Assembly (NCBI GenBank): GCA_964494205.1
Contig: CAZBRD010000015.1
Coordinates: 1 to 64,000 of the forward strand
Length of the DNA stretch: 64,000 nucleotides
Reading direction: 5' to 3'
DNA from: JBBTCX01 sp964494205
Lineage (GTDB): Bacteria > Planctomycetota > Phycisphaerae > UBA1845
The translations under genes were made by a program, and so were the position numbers. Positions within the stretch are counted from its first letter, which is position 1. Each line of letters begins with the position of its first letter. The notes under the pieces are model-generated. The model was not told the DNA's origin, searched no databases, and saw only the letters and a list, made by a program, of their open reading frames with translations. Positions 60,798 to 64,000 of this stretch are shown here, piece by piece.

Positions 60798-63700
60798 GTG
60801 ATCAACAGCATTATTCAAGGCGCCCTGAAGCAGCGTTTCCTGGTTCTCGTCTGCGGCTTGGGCGTAGTCCTTTTCGGGGTGTACTCCACACTGCGCCTCA
60901 ACATCGAGGCGTTTCCCGATGTAACGAACATTCAGGTCCAGATCAACACTGCCGTACCGGGTTTGGCCGCCGTGGAGGTAGAGAAGCTGGTCACCTTCCC
61001 GATCGAGTCGGTGATGAACGGATTGCCCGACGTCACCGAGGTCCGCTCGATCTCGAAAACGGGGCTCTCGGTCGTCACGGTTGTCTTCAAGGATAGCGTG
61101 AATATCTATTTTGCTCGGCAACTGGCGCTCGAACGGGTGCAGGTCGCGAGGAGCCGAATTCCCGAAGGTCTGGGCGAGCCGGAGATCGGACCGATCTCGA
61201 CCGGACTCGGCCAAATCTACAAGTACACCCTGGTCGGCGAAAACAAGTCGGCGATGGACTTGCGGACAATCAACGATTGGTTCGTGAAATTCCAACTCAG
61301 GACCGTGCCGGGCGTGACGGACGTGCTCAGTTTCGGCGGCGAGGTGCGCCAGTACCAGGTTCGGGTCAATCCGAACAAGCTGATTGAATACAGGCTGACT
61401 CTGGAAGATCTTGAGGAAGCCATTCGGGCCAACAACCGCAACGCGGGCGGCTGGTACATTGAAGGCGATCAGGAGCAGCTTGTCGTCCGCGGGGAGGGTC
61501 TGATTCGTGGCAGCCGCGAGGGGCTTGTCGACATTGAGAATGTCGTCCTTAAGGCCGAACATGGAACGCCGGTTTACGTTGAAGACGTGGCGGAGGTCGA
61601 GTACGGCGCCGAGATTCGTCAGGGCGCAGTCACGATGAACGGCAAAGGCGAAGTTGTCATGGGCATCGTGCTCCAGCTCAAGGGCGCCAACACGAAGCAA
61701 GTGATCGAGCGCGTGCGCGATAAAGTTGCGTCACTCCAGACGTCGCTGCCTCAAGGAGTGCAGATTGTCCCGGTGTACGACCAGGCCGATCTAGTCGAGA
61801 AAGCGGTCGAGACGGTGCGCAAAGCGCTTACTGAAGCAGCCGTGCTCATCGTGATCGTGCTGTTTCTCTTTCTGTGGAACGCACCGTCAGCGCTTGTGGT
61901 CGTCTGCTCGATTCCGCTGTCAATGCTGATTGCCTTCGTCATGATGCGGTGGTACGGCCTCTCAGCGAATCTGCAGTCGCTGGGAGGATTGGCGATCGGC
62001 ATCGGCATGATGGTGGATGGCTCGGTCGTCATGATGGAGAACATCATCCGCCATTTGGCCGAGCCGAACGTCCGCGGCGAACCGCTGGCGCATCGCGTGC
62101 GGGAGGCCGCGCAAGAAGTCGGACAGCCCGTATTTTTCGCAGTGCTCATCATCATCGTGGTGTTTCTGCCGCTTTTCACGCTCCAAGGGGTCGAGGGCAA
62201 GCTTTTTAGCCCAATGGCCTTCACAATTGCTTTTGCAATGCTGGGCTCTCTGGTTGTGGCCTTGACCATCGTGCCGGTGCTTTCGGCGATCATCTTGCGC
62301 GGGAAGTTCAGCGAGAAGGACAACTTTCTCATGCGCTTCGTAAAGATGATCTACAGGCCCGCCCTGGGTTGGGCGCTGCGACATCGCTGGAGCGTGAGCG
62401 GAATCGCCGTGCTGGCGCTCACCAGCTCGTTGGCTGTCGTGCCGTTTCTTGGGACGGAGTTCGTGCCCGAACTTGATGAGGGCACGATGAGCATCCGGGT
62501 GACGATGAACCCCAGCATTTCCTTGAACGAATCCAAGCGCATCGCCAATCACCTGGAGGCAAAGCTCATGAAGTATCCCGAGGTGACGTACGCCTTCAGC
62601 CAAATCGGGCGCGCCGAACTTGGCGGCGACCCGGAGCCCATCGCGAACAACGAGATCAACGTGGGACTCAAGCCGCAGGCCGAGTGGACCACCGCTCACT
62701 CGCGATCGGAACTGGTTCGGATCTTCGCGGACGACTTGGGCAAGTACCCGGGCATCCTGCTTAATTTCTCGCAGCCCATCGCAACTCGGGTGGACGAACT
62801 CCTTTCCGGCGTGAAGGCCCAGCTCGCGATCAAGCTCTTTGGCGAGGACTTGGATGTACTCGAAAAGAAAGGCCGCGAAATCGAGGAAGCGATCAAGTTA
62901 ACTCGCGGTGCATCGGACGTCCAGATGGAACAGATCAGCGGCGAGGCACAACTGGTCGTGCGGGCCGATCGCGATGCGCTGGCGCGCTACGGACTGAACG
63001 CGGGGCAGGTCATGGAGGTGGTCTCGACAGCGGTCGGCGGTAAGGCTGTCACCGATGTGCTGGAGGGTCAGAAGCGATTCGCGGTGTACATCCGGATGGC
63101 CGAGCCATACCGCAACGATCTGGAATCCATTGGGAACCTATGGGTGTCCAGCCGTGACGGGGTTCACGTACCGCTCTCCCAAGTGGCGGACATACACCTG
63201 CTTCAGGGTCCCCCCACGGTGAGTCGCGAGGATGCGCAACGCCGAATCGTGATCCAGTGCAATGTGCGCGGTCGGGACATGGGGGGGTTCGTCGCCCAAG
63301 CAAAGAAGGCCGTTGCGAATCGCGTGCGTTTGCCCGTTGGCTATTTCGTGACCTGGGGCGGGCAATTTGAGAACCAGCAGCGCGCGCAGAAAACGTTGAT
63401 GATCGTTGTGCCCGTGTGCCTGGGGTTGATCTTCTTTCTTCTTTACATGTCTTTTAACTCCGTCAGGAACGCCCTTCTCATCATCCTCAACGTGCCGTTC
63501 GCCCTTGTTGGCGGCATCTTTGCGCTGGCCGTGTCCGGCCAATACTTGAGTGTCCCGTCCTCGGTGGGCTTCATTGCCCTATTCGGTGTGGCGGTACTCA
63601 ACGGAGTCGTGATGGTGTCGTACTTCGAACAGCTTGCCCTCCAGGGCATGTCGCTCGATGAGGCTGTGACGCAGGGAGCCATGCTCCGCCTCCGACCGGT

Positions 63701-63893
63701 GCTAATGACCGCTACCGTAGCAAGCCTCGGGCTGATACCGCTTCTGCTCTCAACGGGAATCGGGTCGGAGGTCCAGCGCCCCTTGGCGACGGTGGTCGTC
63801 GGTGGGTTGACTTCTTCGACGTTGTTGACATTGCTCGTTCTCCCCGCGCTCTACCGGTGGTTCGCGCCGGCGCGGGTACAGGTGGAAATCTGA
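60798..63893 (+). CDS. Heavy-metal RND efflux pump, pump 3, atypical TM4 motif
   Basis: 1031 residues, GTG start after GAGG. Standard layout (FPDVTNIQVQINTAVPGL, then two TM bundles). The TM4 motif reads LAIGIGMMVDGSVVMMEN: the first Asp of DFGxxxD is replaced by Gly, while the second Asp and the Glu stay. This is closer to the CusA-type form (AVGAMVDAAIVMIEN) than to CzcA, so a Cu(I)/Ag(I) or other monovalent substrate is possible; but the CusA porter methionine near NRIDML is Glu here (TRVDELL), so the substrate is open. A PII-like gene starts 28 bp after the stop. Confidence 0.92.
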   Translation: MINSIIQGALKQRFLVLVCGLGVVLFGVYSTLRLNIEAFPDVTNIQVQINTAVPGLAAVEVEKLVTFPIESVMNGLPDVTEVRSISKTGLSVVTVVFKDSVNIYFARQLALERVQVARSRIPEGLGEPEIGPISTGLGQIYKYTLVGENKSAMDLRTINDWFVKFQLRTVPGVTDVLSFGGEVRQYQVRVNPNKLIEYRLTLEDLEEAIRANNRNAGGWYIEGDQEQLVVRGEGLIRGSREGLVDIENVVLKAEHGTPVYVEDVAEVEYGAEIRQGAVTMNGKGEVVMGIVLQLKGANTKQVIERVRDKVASLQTSLPQGVQIVPVYDQADLVEKAVETVRKALTEAAVLIVIVLFLFLWNAPSALVVVCSIPLSMLIAFVMMRWYGLSANLQSLGGLAIGIGMMVDGSVVMMENIIRHLAEPNVRGEPLAHRVREAAQEVGQPVFFAVLIIIVVFLPLFTLQGVEGKLFSPMAFTIAFAMLGSLVVALTIVPVLSAIILRGKFSEKDNFLMRFVKMIYRPALGWALRHRWSVSGIAVLALTSSLAVVPFLGTEFVPELDEGTMSIRVTMNPSISLNESKRIANHLEAKLMKYPEVTYAFSQIGRAELGGDPEPIANNEINVGLKPQAEWTTAHSRSELVRIFADDLGKYPGILLNFSQPIATRVDELLSGVKAQLAIKLFGEDLDVLEKKGREIEEAIKLTRGASDVQMEQISGEAQLVVRADRDALARYGLNAGQVMEVVSTAVGGKAVTDVLEGQKRFAVYIRMAEPYRNDLESIGNLWVSSRDGVHVPLSQVADIHLLQGPPTVSREDAQRRIVIQCNVRGRDMGGFVAQAKKAVANRVRLPVGYFVTWGGQFENQQRAQKTLMIVVPVCLGLIFFLLYMSFNSVRNALLIILNVPFALVGGIFALAVSGQYLSVPSSVGFIALFGVAVLNGVVMVSYFEQLALQGMSLDEAVTQGAMLRLRPVLMTATVASLGLIPLLLSTGIGSEVQRPLATVVVGGLTSSTLLTLLVLPALYRWFAPARVQVEI

Positions 63894-63921
63894 CCTTGGC
63901 TCACCCCGAGAGGATCGTCGC

Positions 63922-64000
63922 ATGAAAGAGATCGAAGCGATCATTCGTCCCTACCGACTCGACGCGGTGCTCGACGCCCTACACTCGCATCCCGATCTAC
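63922..64000 (+). CDS. PII-like signalling protein, start only
   Basis: The first 26 residues (MKEIEAIIRPYRLDAVLDAL..) match the PII/GlnB N-terminus; the gene runs off the window. AGAGG lies before the ATG. PII-like proteins of a separate group (PII-NG) are known beside metal-efflux RND operons, so it may regulate this array rather than nitrogen uptake. The T-loop is beyond the edge. Confidence 0.75.
   Translation, partial: MKEIEAIIRPYRLDAVLDALHSHPDL

Noticed and set aside
1..64000. CRISPR array or rRNA genes
   Set aside because: No regularly spaced direct repeats and no rRNA-like stretch were seen.

Overview
The window looks like chromosomal DNA of a planctomycete, probably an uncultured member of Planctomycetota (Phycisphaerae-like is a guess). 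The signs are exported proteins with dockerin-like or Cys-rich MopE-like tails, a type IV prepilin-like protein with the Planctomycete VYADGHV motif, a Ser/Thr kinase with WD40 repeats next to its own ECF sigma factor, a DUF3300 protein, and many small exported proteins. GC content looks moderate to high throughout.

Region 1 (0.35-3.5 kb): a divergent two-component pair, an NtrC-type sigma-54 activator (minus) and a membrane histidine kinase (plus). Region 2 (3.5-14.75 kb, minus): nine tightly packed or overlapping genes running from a MurG-like glycosyltransferase through two GT4 glycosyltransferases, an ABC exporter, two maltokinase-like phosphotransferases, a prepilin-like protein and an anchored nuclease-fold protein to an alkaline-phosphatase-superfamily enzyme. 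I read it as an undescribed surface-glycoconjugate assembly and export operon. Region 3 (15.6-18.6 kb): a large exported Cys-rich protein.

Region 4 (18.8-45.5 kb) is accessory DNA. It opens with a tyrosine recombinase broken by one amber codon and a run of strong hairpins. Two identical 42-bp copies of the 3' half of a tRNA-Gly(CCC) gene lie 25.4 kb apart (20024 and 45414), each with GTGGTAGTNCTACCAC-type palindromes nearby; these look like attachment-site scars. Between them are a cargo of decayed genes (AbgB-like peptidase tail, serine dehydratase tail, IS5-type transposase tail, an internally deleted IS21 element) and intact genes: a VWA protein, a TlpA-like lipoprotein, an ECF sigma/anti-sigma pair, an ATP-grasp ligase, an orphan contractile-tail tube protein, an ECF sigma/STPK-WD40 pair, exported proteins, a diheme cytochrome, an mtnA-aldolase pair and an ADP-ribosylglycohydrolase.

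Region 5 (45.8-64 kb, plus): a heavy-metal efflux array with three CzcA/CusA-type RND pumps, three membrane-fusion proteins, one outer-membrane factor, several small exported Cys- or His-rich proteins, and the start of a PII-like regulator at the edge. A repeated motif DWCxEHGVPESxCxxCHPE occurs three times in the first fusion protein and twice in a lipoprotein behind the first pump; it is a candidate metal- or heme-binding module. The three pumps differ in the proton-relay motif of TM4, so they probably handle different metals and may share the single outer-membrane factor.
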